NCBI GenBank assembly: GCA_032622095.1
Contig: CP136067.1
Coordinates: 193,772,052-193,836,051, forward strand
DNA from: Siphonodentalium dalli
Lineage: Eukaryota > Mollusca > Scaphopoda > Gadilida > Siphonodentaliidae
Direction of reading: 5' to 3'
Length of the DNA: 64,000 nucleotides
Notes under the pieces: model-generated
The model's database searches: none
Seen by the model: the letters and a program-made list of their open reading frames with translations, nothing else
What the model was told of the DNA's origin: nothing
Position numbers and translations under genes: made by a program
Shown: positions 1 to 10,509 of the stretch, piece by piece
How the letters are laid out: each line of letters starts with the position of its first letter
How positions within the stretch are numbered: position 1 is the stretch's first letter

Positions 1-116
1 CAGAGGCTGAATTTGGTGATGTTAGCCCGCTGTGCGGATAGTGTCACTAAATTCACCCTCTGGGGACCTCATTCTGCAAATGACAGACACACTATTTCAA
101 GGCTTGCTGGTTTGCA
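1..116 (+). mobile_element. Element family B, right half cut by window start
   Basis: AGAGGCTGAATTTGGTGATG to CTATTTCAAGGCTTGC matches the right arm of family B. It continues off the left edge, in the intron before exon 1. Confidence 0.75.
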
Positions 117-159
117 GGAATCATATTCAACATTTATCAATTGTGTTTATATTTCATAG

Positions 160-285
160 GTTCTCCTCGACAACGCAGAGAGGCAGCGTGAGAACCAGGA
201 TAAAATTATCAATCAGATGTCAGATAGTCTGAAGGACAAAGATAAGCTGCTGAAAAACTATATGGATCTCAAACCAACTAATGAT
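160..285 (+). CDS. Exon 1 (first in window), coiled coil
   Basis: 126 nt, 42 codons, phase 0 at both ends. The acceptor is TTTCATAG at 152-159 and the donor GTGAGT at 286. It reads VLLDNAERQRENQDKIINQM..., ending in KPTND, a heptad-rich charged segment with the KDKDKLL pattern seen in later exons. The upstream gene part is off-window. The last 24 coding bases plus the donor are repeated, diverged, at 334-366, so intron 1 starts with a partial copy of this exon end. Frame continuity into exon 2 is exact. Confidence 0.82.
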
Positions 286-430
286 GTGAGTCTGGGTTAT
301 CCCTGTGGGGGCTCGAATGGGTGGTAAAATTTTATGGATCTCAATAAATCAACCAATGAAGTGAGTCATAGTTCTCCTTGTGGGTGCCCCAATGGGTGAT
401 GAATTCACATGGATCTAAATGGGTTCTGTG
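286..430 (+). repeat. Diverged tandem copies of exon 1 tail plus splice donor
   Basis: The exon-1 tail starting ATGGATCTCAA (262) recurs at 334 and, weaker, at 409, a spacing of 72-75 bp. The copy at 334 ends AATGAA followed by GTGAGTC at 361, a second good-looking 5' splice site exactly 75 nt after the true one. Reading through adds 13 codons and then hits TAA, so use of the second donor would truncate the protein. Confidence 0.7.
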
Positions 431-493
431 GGGACTATACATAATTTTGTCCGAGCTTGTATTCCTTGTGTTTATAAAATTCCTTGTGTTTAT

Positions 494-638
494 GAAATAT
501 GGCTTGTTGCCATTCATCGGAAAACTCTCAGTGAGAGCTTTCCGATGAATGGCAACAAGCCATATTTCCGACTAAATCCTGAAAAATTACCCATAATTAT
601 GCTGTGGTTAAGAAGTCGATTATTTAGGGCATTACTGT
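494..638 (+). mobile_element. Foldback MITE, family C (CAGTAATGCCCTAAATAATC ends), left-truncated
   Basis: A near-perfect hairpin around the centre (CTTGTTGCCATTCATCGG / CCGATGAATGGCAACAAG) is followed by an arm ending TATTTAGGGCATTACTG. The full form is at 34751-34953. Other copies or pieces are at 19912-20009, 20419-20455, 22296-22372, 28551-28701 and 35430-35552. No coding capacity. Confidence 0.75.
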
Positions 639-1030
639 ATATGTCAATATGGCTACCCTTAATGTAGCCCAATTGCACTGCGGGGGGTGAGGGGGCATCC
701 TTGGGACAGTCCCACCTCTAGTTTTGAGTATTGTTCATGGATGATGAAATGGCCTGAAGATATTGTATAGATCTCGATCAGCTAACAATGAGATTGGCTC
801 ACTTATGATTCAGAAAGATTCAGTGAGATCATACAATTTTATTTACCTCTTTGAAAAGGTCCTTATACCCTATAGCCAATTGTGCGTGAAGATCTCTTGA
901 ATGGTCAACTGATCGTGAGTTTGAACCGGCACAACAGGAACTATGTCCTGAACTTTGTACATACATATATTGGTTCTTGATAGATAATAAATGGACTTTG
1001 TACAGTTAGTGAATAGTGATTAACTGATAT

Positions 1031-1293
1031 TAACCCTTTCATGATGGGAGCTTCCTGAAATTTTACGAAAACCCTGTGCCAATGCATTCTCTTATATATA
1101 TGCGAGTCTCCCATATGAAGCTTCACATATATAAGAGAATACATTGGCCTAACAATATTTTCTTTCACCTTGTAACCCAGTGCATTCTCTTATATATGCG
1201 AGGCTCCCTATGGGAGACTCGCATATATAAGAGATTACACTGGCACATGATCTTTAATGCTGCACCAGCCCAGCTCCCGTCATGAACGGGTTA
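1031..1293 (+). mobile_element. MITE family A, full copy upstream of exon 2
   Basis: 263 bp with terminal inverted repeats TTAACCCTTTCATGA... / ...TCATGAACGGGTTA. It carries two internal hairpins built from ATTCTCTTATATATGCGAG and its complement. It ends 86 bp before exon 2. Same family: 1736-1916, 2694-2870, 14244-14315, 19474-19728, 32745-32995, 45432-45677, 47863-48101, 48979-49224, 55498-55740 and 61866-62120. Non-coding; short ORFs inside it are artefacts of the palindrome. Confidence 0.85.
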
Positions 1294-1379
1294 TAATACT
1301 CATAAGAATAAATGAATGAATATTGTTGACAGGCATTTCATCAGTCTAAAACTAATTTGTGATTCATTTATCTTTTCAG

Positions 1380-1442
1380 AGTGAGAAATCTGTGATTTCT
1401 AATCTGGAGCAACAGTTGAGAGGCAAGGAGAAATCCCTTCAG
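1380..1442 (+). CDS. Exon 2, coiled coil
   Basis: 63 nt, 21 codons (three heptads), phase 0-0. Acceptor ATCTTTTCAG, donor CAG|GTATGA. It reads SEKSVISNLEQQLRGKEKSLQ minus the last residue shown elsewhere, ending in the K-E-K-x-L-Q pattern that closes several exons of this gene. It joins in frame to exons 1 and 3. Confidence 0.85.
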
Positions 1443-1735
1443 GTATGATATTAACCCATTGAGGGCCTCAAATGGAGAAATGCAGACATATCCTACTATC
1501 CTGTCAACATGTATTTGACAAATTGAGACAGTAATTTCAATCAAAAATGTGTAACAAAGTTTACAAAATTCAATTTAAAAATTGACTATTGGTTGACATA
1601 TATCTTTACCATAATGTAAGCATGATTGGGAGATTTTGATGAATTTTGTTTGCAAGTCTAATCAAGCACACAATTTCTTATGCTACCGCCACTCAACTAC
1701 AGCATCCTCAATAAACACCAGTAAATGGATACAAC

Positions 1736-1916
1736 CCATAGGGAGCCTCGCATATATAAGAGACTACATTGGCCTAACAATTTTTCCCTTGGCCTTGTAA
1801 GCCAGTGCATTCTCTTACATATGCGATGGCTCCCTAGAGAGACTCATATATAAGAAAATGCACTGGCACAGGATCTTTAATGATGCACCAGCGCAGCTCC
1901 TGTCATGAAAGGGTTA
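1736..1916 (+). mobile_element. MITE family A, left-truncated, upstream of exon 3
   Basis: The right half and right end (CAGCTCCTGTCATGAAAGGG then TTA) match the full copy at 1031-1293; the left end is missing. It ends 47 bp before exon 3. Confidence 0.75.
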
Positions 1917-1963
1917 AGATTTCTAGGTTTTATTAGCTGATGGTTTGTCTTTACTATTAACAG

Positions 1964-2101
1964 GATACTCTGGAAGAGAAGTTTAGAGCCATAGAAGAGA
2001 AAGCTGATGAAATCCACCAGCTCAAAAATTCTCTCCGAGAAAAAGCTAAAGATGTGGATAAAGCTAACCGGATGCTTCTCTCAGCCGAGGATGCTATGGA
2101 T
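1964..2101 (+). CDS. Exon 3, coiled coil
   Basis: 138 nt, 46 codons, phase 0-0. Acceptor TATTAACAG, donor GAT|GTATGT. It reads DTLEEKFRAIEEKADEIHQL... to ...LLSAEDAMD, a continuous amphipathic heptad pattern with no stop and no proline. A TTAA-flanked MITE begins only about 9 bp inside the following intron (2111). Confidence 0.88.
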
Positions 2102-2110
2102 GTATGTTAA

Positions 2111-2474
2111 AGACATATTATGGACTTGTTTGGTTGCGTGAAACTGATAAATTAGTACTCGGGCACTATGCCAACTGGGGGAATGTAGCGTTCTACTAAC
2201 ATCACCCAAAATCTCAAAGAAATCGATCATACAACTTCATTGAAAACACCCGTCTGAACTATGCTCAATTGTAAATATTTACATCTCGATTCGGGACGCA
2301 ACGATCGGCAATAAACTAACGCAAATTATTTCTCCGTCTATACTCATTGCATTTAATAAATATATAAGACTGACAGTGGGTGTTGTAAATTTGGATTAAT
2401 ATTCATAAAATAAATTTGAGCAAGAATATTCTCCATTTCTATTTGATCACCCAACTGGAGTGTTTCATATCACT
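2111..2474 (+). mobile_element. MITE family K, TTAA-flanked, directly after exon 3 donor
   Basis: Starts AGACATATTATGGACTTGT and ends GAGTGTTTCATATCACT, with TTAA at 2107-2110 and 2475-2478. Same family at 10131-10497 (same strand) and about 20052-20305 (opposite strand), each with TTAA at the ends. The left TTAA overlaps intron position +6 of intron 3, so the element landed against the 5' splice site without destroying it. Non-coding. Confidence 0.8.
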
Positions 2475-2693
2475 TTAATAGAGTTTAACCTCTCTGCTGA
2501 TAAAGATATAGAGCTATCTACTAAGCAAAATAAGAATGTACTTATATAGGAGCTTAACCTCTCTACTGAGGAAGGTAAGATGGATATACATCATATACAG
2601 AGCTTAATCTCTCTACTATATAAGATATGGATATATGGATAAATAGATTTACCTCTACTGCTAAGATAAGGATTTACATATGTAGATCTTAAT

Positions 2694-2870
2694 TCTAACA
2701 CTTCCATGACAGGAGCTACCTGAAATTTTGCGAAAACCCTGTGCCAATGCATTCTCTTTTTATTCGAGTCTCTCATATATAAGATAATACATTGGCCTAA
2801 CAATATTTACTTTGACCTTGTAAGCCAGTGAATTCTCTTATATATGTGAGGCTCCCTATGGGAAACTTTC
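2694..2870 (+). mobile_element. MITE family A, right-truncated, upstream of exon 4
   Basis: Left end CTTCCATGACAGGAGCT followed by the family's TGAAATTTTGCGAAAACCC and ATTCTCTT hairpins. It loses similarity in GGCTCCCTATGGGAAACT, about 48 bp before exon 4. Confidence 0.72.
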
Positions 2871-2918
2871 TGGGTTTGTTCTGTTGAGGTTTATTCAGTC
2901 ATAAGAATTTTTATTCAG

Positions 2919-3002
2919 AATCTAGAGCGAAGCAACAAAGAGAAGGATCAGTCACTGAAACAGCTGACGGCCAGCCTGAAAGCAATTCAAGAAGCGAAGG
3001 AG
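2919..3002 (+). CDS. Exon 4, coiled coil
   Basis: 84 nt, 28 codons (four heptads), phase 0-0. Acceptor TTTTTATTCAG, donor GAG|GTATGT. It reads NLERSNKEKDQSLKQLTASL and ends AIQEAKE. In frame with both neighbours. Confidence 0.86.
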
Positions 3003-3895
3003 GTATGTGACATCATTAGGGTAATTAATATATAGGACATAAGGGTATAATATTGTTCATGAGCCAGGACTGAAAATTGTACGATTTTGTTGGGCAAATT
3101 CTATCAACATTTTTCTGAAAGCTTATGATCTGAAGTTTATCTCAGTGCTGGGGCCATGTTGCTTAGTGTGCAAATTTTGTGTTTCCATGGCAACGGAGGG
3201 TGTTTTTGGCCAGTGTAAAAAGTATGCCTATAATGATTTATAATAATAACATGGCTGACTTTCATAATAGGCAGTTGCTGTGAGCTTCTTGTGTTTTTCC
3301 TCAACAAAATTTTAAAACTCCAAACTAGGTTTTGAACACTGGTCGGCTGAGACACTTGGCCCCATTTATTCTGTTCTAAATGTGAGGATACCTGACCCAA
3401 TAAATTTCAGCAGTAACGGCAACAAATTTGTAGGCCAGAAAAAAACTCATGGGAGGAAAAAAATGATCAATGCCAGTGTGAGATCATCAGTCAAGTAAGG
3501 TGTTGATTCTTAACAATCGAATGAGGGATGTGTCCTGTAGGGTGTGTTGAAGGAAATTGTTGATGGGCACGTACACCAATGACGGATGCCAACCCATGGC
3601 AAAAGCTCACATATGTTCTCATAAATGTTCATTATCAATAATCCTCCAGTGATGATATTTCATGTGTTGAAACCATTGTTTGTAGAAGGAAGATAACTCT
3701 AAAATGCAGACAATGTTACTTATGATCAGATACCGGGCAATGCGTGTTTCCTTATTAACTTATTTGCCACAGCAATGGCTGAATTCAAGTCACTCTACAT
3801 GATTTTTCTTGCTATTAAAAACAAAATAAACCATTTAAATACTTGAAATAATTTGCATAAAGTTTCCTTAAACTATTGTATGTTCTTCTGCACAG
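3003..3895 (+). other. Intron 4, no recognisable feature
   Basis: An 893-bp AT-rich intron without a repeat copy I can match elsewhere in the window and without a convincing exon. Short ORFs on either strand lack a coding signature. Confidence 0.5.
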
Positions 3896-3991
3896 GAAGC
3901 AATTGGTGGTCAAAACAGAATGTTGGAAGAGAAAGACGGAATTATAAGAAGATTACAGAATCAGGTGAAGTCGAAGGATAAATTCCTCGAG
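3896..3991 (+). CDS. Exon 5, coiled coil
   Basis: 96 nt, 32 codons, phase 0-0. Acceptor TTCTTCTGCACAG, donor GAG|GTAAGT. It reads EAIGGQNRMLEEKDGIIRRL and ends in NQVKSKDKFLE, again the K-D-K-x-L-E exon end. The last 27 bases and the donor are the founder of the 73-bp tandem array that opens intron 5. Confidence 0.88.
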
Positions 3992-4255
3992 GTAAGTCAA
4001 GGGGTTATTCCTGGAATGGCATTTAAAGCACTCATAGGTCAAGTCGATGGATAAATTCCTGGAGGTAAGCCCAGGGGTTATTCCTGGAATGGCATTTAAA
4101 GCACTCATATGTCAAGTCGAAGGATAAATTCCTCGAGGTAAGCTCAGGGGTTATTCCTGGAATGGCATTTAAAGCACTCATATGTCAAGTCGAAGGATAA
4201 ATTCCTCGAGGTAAGCCCAGGGGTTATTCCTGGAATGACATCAAAGTTCTCATAT
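3965..4255 (+). repeat. 73-bp tandem array containing exon 5 tail and splice donor (4 copies)
   Basis: Units start at 3965, 4038, 4111 and 4184, then the match decays at 4256. Each unit carries the last 27 exon-5 bases (one base change in copy 2), a GAG|GTAAG donor (3992, 4065, 4138, 4211), and GGGGTTATTCCTGGAATG spacer. Because 73 is not a multiple of 3, and because TAA follows 20 codons into the first extension, using a downstream donor would introduce a premature stop. Confidence 0.92.
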
Positions 4256-4494
4256 GTCAAGATTGTGGGTGTTAGGAGAGGTATAACTTGCTGTTTTGCA
4301 TAAGATGCACATCCGCTCCCACTTTCAATTGTCATACACAAACATAGGCAGCAATCTTGACAAAGGAGGGACAACAAAAATAGTAAGAAAAAGTTTCCGG
4401 TATAAATGAACTTTCTGTTCAATTTTGCCAAATTTCTTTAAAAAGGATTAGTGTTTTGACTGTTATAATAAATCTCATTCACCAATATGTAATA

Positions 4495-5205
4495 ATACTA
4501 AGGCCAAAAAAAAAAAAGTTTTGGTTCTCAGGCAGCGCCGCATTGAATAAAAAGGGCCGCATTAGGCCTTTTTATTGCAATGCCCGATGTTACGACAAAA
4601 AAACTTCCGAAAAAAAAAAATTGAAAAAAAAAAAAAAAAAAAAAAATTTTTTTGGGGATTTAATCAACATGTCCATAGCAGATATGTGTTGAATATTAGT
4701 GTGCATTGAGCTCTAACATGTAATGTGTTAAAAAGTGACTTGCAGGCTTACAACATAAAGTAGATGACTACAATTAAGAAAATGATTAGCTGATCCTCAT
4801 GCTCTTCTTACAATTAGTCATTGTGAACAACTTACACTAATTGTAACTTTATACAATTGAAAGGCACAGGACTAAATTCAGGATCACATATTAGAATGGG
4901 GAGTTATCAGTTTTTAGACAACAATAACAGTAGTTAATGTCAGGGGCATTATATATTGTTAGGTAATCCCAGTCATACACTGGTAGTACAATGTCATTTT
5001 TATATAAGACTAAATGAGTTTATATGCATAACAGTTCCCTCTACCTTTCTGGTTATTACTAGACAGAGGAAGGTATCTTTGTCCATGCTTACTATGCGCA
5101 GAAAAAAATAAAAAATAAAAATAAAACCCTCCCTCCCTCATTGATTTGAAAAAAAAATTGCCCGAGAACCAAAACACTTTTTTTTTTTGGCCTAATATAA
5201 CATTA
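4495..5205 (+). mobile_element. TIR element family L
   Basis: Opens with GGCCAAAAAAAAAAAAG then TTTTGGTTCTCAGGCA, and closes with the inverted form (TGCCCGAGAACCAAAACAC, poly-T, GGCC). A related element with CTTACTATG-type interior and CCTGAGAATCAAAAC end is at about 13440-14125. No transposase ORF; long A tracts inside. Confidence 0.6.
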
Positions 5206-5948
5206 CAACAACAAGAGTTCACCTAGCTTGTATGTTGCAGTGTAAATAAGTTAATAGTCCGTGAAAATGTTCCCATGATCATTGAAACGTACTTGAATAG
5301 TGCTTAAAGCCACATGGCGATTTCCTCTGAAAAATACACCTAATAAAGTTCGCTTTTGACCTTTTCCCGGTATCGATATTGGTTGATAAATACCTGAATT
5401 ACATTCCTGCAACCATTATATCTCCCAGAAAGACGCACTGATGCAGACTGATGTCATAAAAAATATTACTTCGAACACGATTGTCAGACCCCTGAGCAGC
5501 TTGCTATGCCATTTGTATTCTTTGAAGTTCCGGATTCGGGGACGGAAAAATATATTGTGTTATTTTAACTGGAAAGTATTTTAACTTCACGCACTGTTTT
5601 CTCTTCATTTTAATGATCATAATTATGTAGAACCACAAAAGTTGCAGAATAGTGACTGCTCTAGGTTTTCTTTTCATGGTCTGCAGGTGCAATTTTTATG
5701 CAGCCGCTGATTCAAAAAAATTAACCAACACAAACGAAACGATCTAAAGTTTACCAAACATTGTAAGAAACCAAACAATTTTTTCAGCACTATATCAACG
5801 TGTTCGTTCTGAAATGTTCCGTGTAGTTATATGTTTTGAAGAACCCTCTGAATGCTCTGAGAATTTGGTATGAAGAATGTTTCTGGGTATGTTTCCTTGT
5901 TAAATAATATTATCCCACCTCTCATGTAACTCAAACTACTCTTCCCAG
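5206..5948 (+). other. Rest of intron 5, nothing recognised
   Basis: AT-rich sequence up to the exon 6 acceptor, without a family match or exon signature. Confidence 0.4.
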
Positions 5949-6032
5949 GAGTCATTCAGAAGAAGCCCCAGTACTGATCCAGATATTGAAGAGTTGGAGA
6001 ATAGACTGCGTCAGAAAGAAAAACTGTTAGAG
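5949..6032 (+). CDS. Exon 6, coiled coil
   Basis: 84 nt, 28 codons, phase 0-0. Acceptor TACTCTTCCCAG, donor GAG|GTGAGA. It reads ESFRRSPSTDPDIEELENRL then RQKEKLLE. The RRSPSTDP start is a short phospho-acceptor-like linker; the rest is heptad coil with the shared K-E-K-L-L-E end. Confidence 0.88.
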
Positions 6033-7196
6033 GTGAGATATTACAATATTATCAGGATTCAGGGATTTTTTAGGCAAAGACTGGGGCTGAAATGCGTCCG
6101 GTTCCTAATGAAATATAGTCAGGTTTTTCACAATTTCTTACCCAGAAATTTCCAATACATAGAACCTCTTCTGTTGTGAATAAAAGACAGGATGTCTCCA
6201 TTCTTTTTATGTATGACTTCTTGCTCCATTCGCATAAATAGGGAAAAAACAATTGAACAAATTCATTAAACTGTTTGATTATATTGAGTTTCATTTTTAA
6301 AATGCTTGTTCCTACTTTCTCTTTACATTCCCAATATAATTATATTTAGTGGATACACCAAGTCCGCTATGTACACTATTATATTTCACCCAACAATCCG
6401 AACTTACAGCATCTATATTACAAAAACTGTATCTTACACAAACTGCTGGTCTGTTCAAAGCAGAGTCCCTTCAGGAGAATTTAATTGAAAGTACAACTTG
6501 TTTTACTGAGAACAAATATGATTATCTCCTTGATACATGGTTTAACATGTTCACTGCCGACGCCCATTCAATTACATGCAAAAAGTATGAGATAACTCAT
6601 AGTCAGTCAGGAGTCAATGTGTTAAGAGAAACATAATTGTCGCAAGAATTTCTTGAAAATCTAATAATGAGCCAAATAGCATAGTATTTAAGTTACATTT
6701 TGAATGCACGAACACCCGAAACAAAGCGATTTTATCCAAATAATGTCCCTTCACAAATTGATGTCATTCAAGTGAACAAAATGCTGACAGAAACATTTTT
6801 ATTCCATTTGGACACGCCTTAGTAAATTGGTGGCTGCATTTCTGTATATATTTTTTTGTTCATTGGTTTTTGCATCTGAGTTTTGTATAGTATTGTACTA
6901 AATTTAGCATGATACTATACAACACAAAACCAATATAGGACACAGCTCTTGATCAATCAGAAGCCGCCATTTGTGGGTGAGGTTATATAGCAGATATTAA
7001 ATAGGCGGCATATTAAAATGACAACTGCACAAATATTGGTGATAAATATGACAAATATTTTCAATCATCCTTCCAAATAATGTAGCTTGCTTTTTCTTCT
7101 TTCTATCGTTTGGCACACCATACATGTTTTCAATCAATGTTGTAGTTTGGCGAATCTGTCCTTTGGGTTGTATGGCTGATTTTATTTTTATTCAAG
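6033..7196 (+). other. Intron 6, small hairpin only
   Basis: A hairpin at about 6886-6932 pairs GTTTTGTATAGTAT with ATACTATACAACACAAAAC. Nothing else recognised. Confidence 0.45.
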
Positions 7197-7292
7197 GATG
7201 TTATGACAGAACGAAGTAAAGCAGCCAGAGAAAATGAGAGGATTGTAGCAGAAATGATAGAGAAGTTAGGCAATAAAGAAAACAAGATAAAG
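7197..7292 (+). CDS. Exon 7, coiled coil
   Basis: 96 nt, 32 codons, phase 0-0. Acceptor TTTTTATTCAAG, donor AAG|GTAAAA. It reads DVMTERSKAARENERIVAEM then IEKLGNKENKIK. This 'ERSKAARENE..' pattern resembles a repeated centrosomin-family segment (recall, not alignment). In frame with neighbours. Confidence 0.84.
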
Positions 7293-7559
7293 GTAAAAAT
7301 AAAATCACCGATGTCAAGCAGCCAAATATATTTAATATTTATAGAAGTTCGATCAGTGGTGTATGGGAGGTAAAGAGTTATTAGCACTGGGTCAGTTATG
7401 TGTATACATAAGTGGTTGCTCATTCTATCTTTAAACATAAATCCTGTGTGAGTATTCACACAGCTTATTTTGGTATCGGCATATGAAGCTTGTCACTGGG
7501 GTGTAGCTTCACTCTACATTAGGATTTTGCAGTGTATCATATCATCTATCCCCCGGGAC

Positions 7560-7585
7560 CCCCCCCCCCCCCCCCCCCCCCCCCC
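7560..7585 (+). repeat. Poly-C tract
   Basis: A run of about 26 C in intron 7 after GGGACC. Similar tracts are at 25597-25625 and 27441-27458. On the other strand these are long G runs able to form G-quadruplexes; exact lengths are prone to sequencing error. Confidence 0.85.
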
Positions 7586-8230
7586 ACCCATCACATAACT
7601 ATCTAGAAATGGCTTTACTAAATAAAAGCATTAGAATTTTGATTTTGATTGATTGTTATTTATCAAATCATCTGTGAGCAATATCTTTCTCTGCATCCTG
7701 ATTTTCCATTAAAGTTTCTATGTATTGCACATTACATTCTTTGTCATATGGAACATAAGAAAATTAAGAAGGCTCCCCGGGGAATTCATGAATTTTCAAA
7801 AAATCTCAATTTCAAACTATCAATTTGAAGGAATAAATCATTATCCCTTATAACTAATGTATGATATAGTACTGTAACAACAACTCTTTACCTTTGCAAT
7901 ATGAGAGATATTTTCCAATTATATAAAAAAAAGTGGTTAAAAAACATCGAGATTTTTTTAGGTAGGACAATGGAGAGTTTTGACAGAAAATATTAGCAAA
8001 AATCACACTGAATTATCTAGACTATGAACCCAACTAGGGTATGCACTCAGTCTACCACCATGACTGTCTGCGTGAAAATATCATCAAACATTTTTCATTG
8101 CATATTTCAGTTTTTTGGCAGCCATTTGCAGAATTATTTTTTTGGAGAAAAAATCACCATAAGACTACATAATGTCTGAAAAGATTAATCATCCAGATTA
8201 TTGAAAACGTGTGAATAATATTTATGTTGT

Positions 8231-9347
8231 TAGCTCAACTTTACAGCATCAAGTTTGAGCTATTGCCATGGGTTCGCATCCATCGTCTGTGCGTGCGTCC
8301 ATCAACAATTTCCTTCGGTATGCCCTCAGGCCGCATCCCTCAATCGATCTTCACCAAACTTCATATGTGGATTAAGGGTGACCTATAGATGGGAGCTTGC
8401 AAATATTTCCGCATTTCGATGAAAAACATGGCTGCCAGCAGCCATCTTGGATTTCAAATTTGAATCCATCAGCACACCATACAGCTCGTATTTATGGTCG
8501 GATCATTTTTTAATTTTGCAGGCACGATTGTGATCAACTGTAGATAGGACCTATCTAATTTGAACAATTTTCGATGAAAAACATGGGCAGCCATCTTGGA
8601 TTTTACTCTTTGCATGACAAAATCATTTGGCACACCCTACAGACCACAAACTTCATTTAGATCTTCAGGGTGACCTCTAGATGAGAGCCTCCTATTTTGA
8701 CCAAAAATGTTTTGGAAAACATGCCCGCCAGTGGCCATCTTGGAATATACTCTTTGTATGACTAAATCCTTCGGCACACCCTACAGGCCACATCTCTAAT
8801 CCAATCATCACCAACCTTCATTTTGATCTTCGGGGCTGACCTCAAGATGGGAGCTTCGAAATTCGTTGAAAAACTTGGCCACCAGTGGCCATCTTGGAAT
8901 TTACTCTTTGAATGACTAAATTCTTTGGTGCACCCCACAGTCCACATCCTTCATCCGATCATCACCAAACTTCAGATGGATTTTCTGGGTGACCTCTAGA
9001 TGGGAGCCTCCTATTTTGACTGAAATTCATTGAAAAACATGGCCACCAGTGGCCATCTTGGAATTTACTCTTTGTATGACTAAATCCTTTGGCGCACCCT
9101 ACAGACCACATCCCTCATCCGATCATCACCAAACTTCATATGGATCTTTGGGGTGACCTCTAGATGGGAGTCTCCTATTGACCGAAATTCGTTGAAAAAC
9201 ATGGCCATATCCAGCCATATCCCTCATTCGATCATGATCAAACTTTATATGAATCTTCAGCGTGACTTCTGCTTATCATTCTTTTCATTGCTCAGCAAAA
9301 AATTAACTCCTCCAAAGTTAAGCTAGAGTGTCATTGACACTTTCATT
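8231..9347 (+). mobile_element. Element family D with internal ~150-bp modules
   Basis: Begins GTTAGCTCAACTTTA and ends AAGTTAAGCTAGAGTGTCA, an inverted pair of TTAGCTCAACTT. Inside are about five tandem modules containing GCCATCTTGGA (8441, 8589, 8734, 8888, 9052), ACTCTTTGCATGACTAAATC and CGATCATCACCAAACTTCAT. Larger relatives are at about 20455-22293 and 33698-34710. No coherent ORF. I associate this repeat type with mollusc introns. Confidence 0.75.
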
Positions 9348-9537
9348 TTATGTTGTTTTGGTCCTTCACACAATAAAAAAATAGTTCTGCAAATGGCTGC
9401 CAAAAAAACTAAAATATGCGATGAAAAATATTTGGTTTAATTTCTCGCTGACATTAAAAAAAAAGGCCCATTGGAACTGTTAATATAATTCCAAGTTCTT
9501 TGCAAAATATTTCAGTTTATTATATTCTGAATTTCAG

Positions 9538-9633
9538 TCGATTGTTGATGCTCATAATGCTGAATTGAGTGATCTTAGAAAAGATATGCATGCAATACAG
9601 GCTGACCTCAACAAAAAGGATTACGAAATCATG
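9538..9633 (+). CDS. Exon 8, coiled coil
   Basis: 96 nt, 32 codons, phase 0-0. Acceptor TCTGAATTTCAG, donor ATG|GTTTGT (a less common but acceptable GTTTGT). It reads SIVDAHNAELSDLRKDMHAI then QADLNKKDYEIM. The 'DAHNAEL..L' start is heptad-patterned. Confidence 0.84.
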
Positions 9634-9663
9634 GTTTGTATCTCCCTTTCCATATTCCATTAA

Positions 9664-10076
9664 GGATCAGGGGACCTCACTTGACATGACCAGAACCACA
9701 TGTTTACCATGAGAATAGGCAACTTGAAATTATTTGCTGCAAAATATGTATTTGTTTTAGACGCAAAAATAATTTTTTGGATTCACTTACCTTATCATCA
9801 CTTTTATTTTCTGAATAAATAATAATTTTAGTGGAAGAATAGCAATTTTGATAATTATTTGAAAATTTAGTCTGAGCATATGTTTACAGTGAATTTGGAA
9901 ACAACAAATTTGCAGTCAAATTGTCAAGGTAAATTTCTTGTTTTTATTATACAATTGCCATTTACAATGTTCTTTTGCATCTTTTACAGATGGGTTAACT
10001 TGTGTATAAATAATTGTAAATTTTAGATGGACACAAATTTTTTCCAGTTTGATACTGGGTAGAGGTCCCCTGATCC
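9664..10076 (+). mobile_element. TTAA-flanked MITE with 15-bp perfect TIRs
   Basis: GGATCAGGGGACCTC at 9664-9678 is exactly inverted at 10062-10076, and both ends abut TTAA (9660-9663, 10077-10080). 413 bp, non-coding. The TTAA duplication fits piggyBac- or Kolobok-type mobilisation (class inferred from the target site only). Confidence 0.88.
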
Positions 10077-10130
10077 TTAAATAAATATGTTCTAAGAAGA
10101 ATTTAAGGTTTATATGTTTACATAATTTAA

Positions 10131-10497
10131 AGGCATATTATGGACTTGTTTGGGTGTGTGAAATTGATAAGTTAATACTTATGCGATATCGCAACCTGGG
10201 GAATGTAGCATTCTACTAACATTGCCGAAAAATTCAAGAAATCAACCATACCACTCCATAGAAACATCATCTGAACTACGGTCAATTGTAAATATTTACA
10301 TCTCGATTTGGGACGCAACTTTTGGCGATAAACTAAACATAATTGATTTCACCATCGAAAGTCATTGCATCAAATTAATTTATGAAAATGGCAGTGTGTG
10401 TTGTCAATTTGGATTAATATTCGTAAAAAATAACTACTTTGAGCAAGATTGTTCTCAATTTCTATTTGATCACCCTACCAGAGTGTTTCACATCACT
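10131..10497 (+). mobile_element. MITE family K, TTAA-flanked
   Basis: Starts AGGCATATTATGGACTTGT and ends GTGTTTCACATCACT, with TTAA at 10127-10130 and 10498-10501. It matches 2111-2474 along its length, including GGGGAATGTAGC and GTAAATATTTACATCTCGAT. A 99-codon ORF inside is incidental. Confidence 0.82.
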
Positions 10498-10509
10498 TTA
10501 AAAAAATAC

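Noticed and set aside
1076-1285. ORFs in family A MITEs (repeated here and at 17293, 19448, 32770 and 45406).
   Set aside because: They are products of the palindromic ATTCTCTTATATAT hairpins and occur on either strand of every copy.
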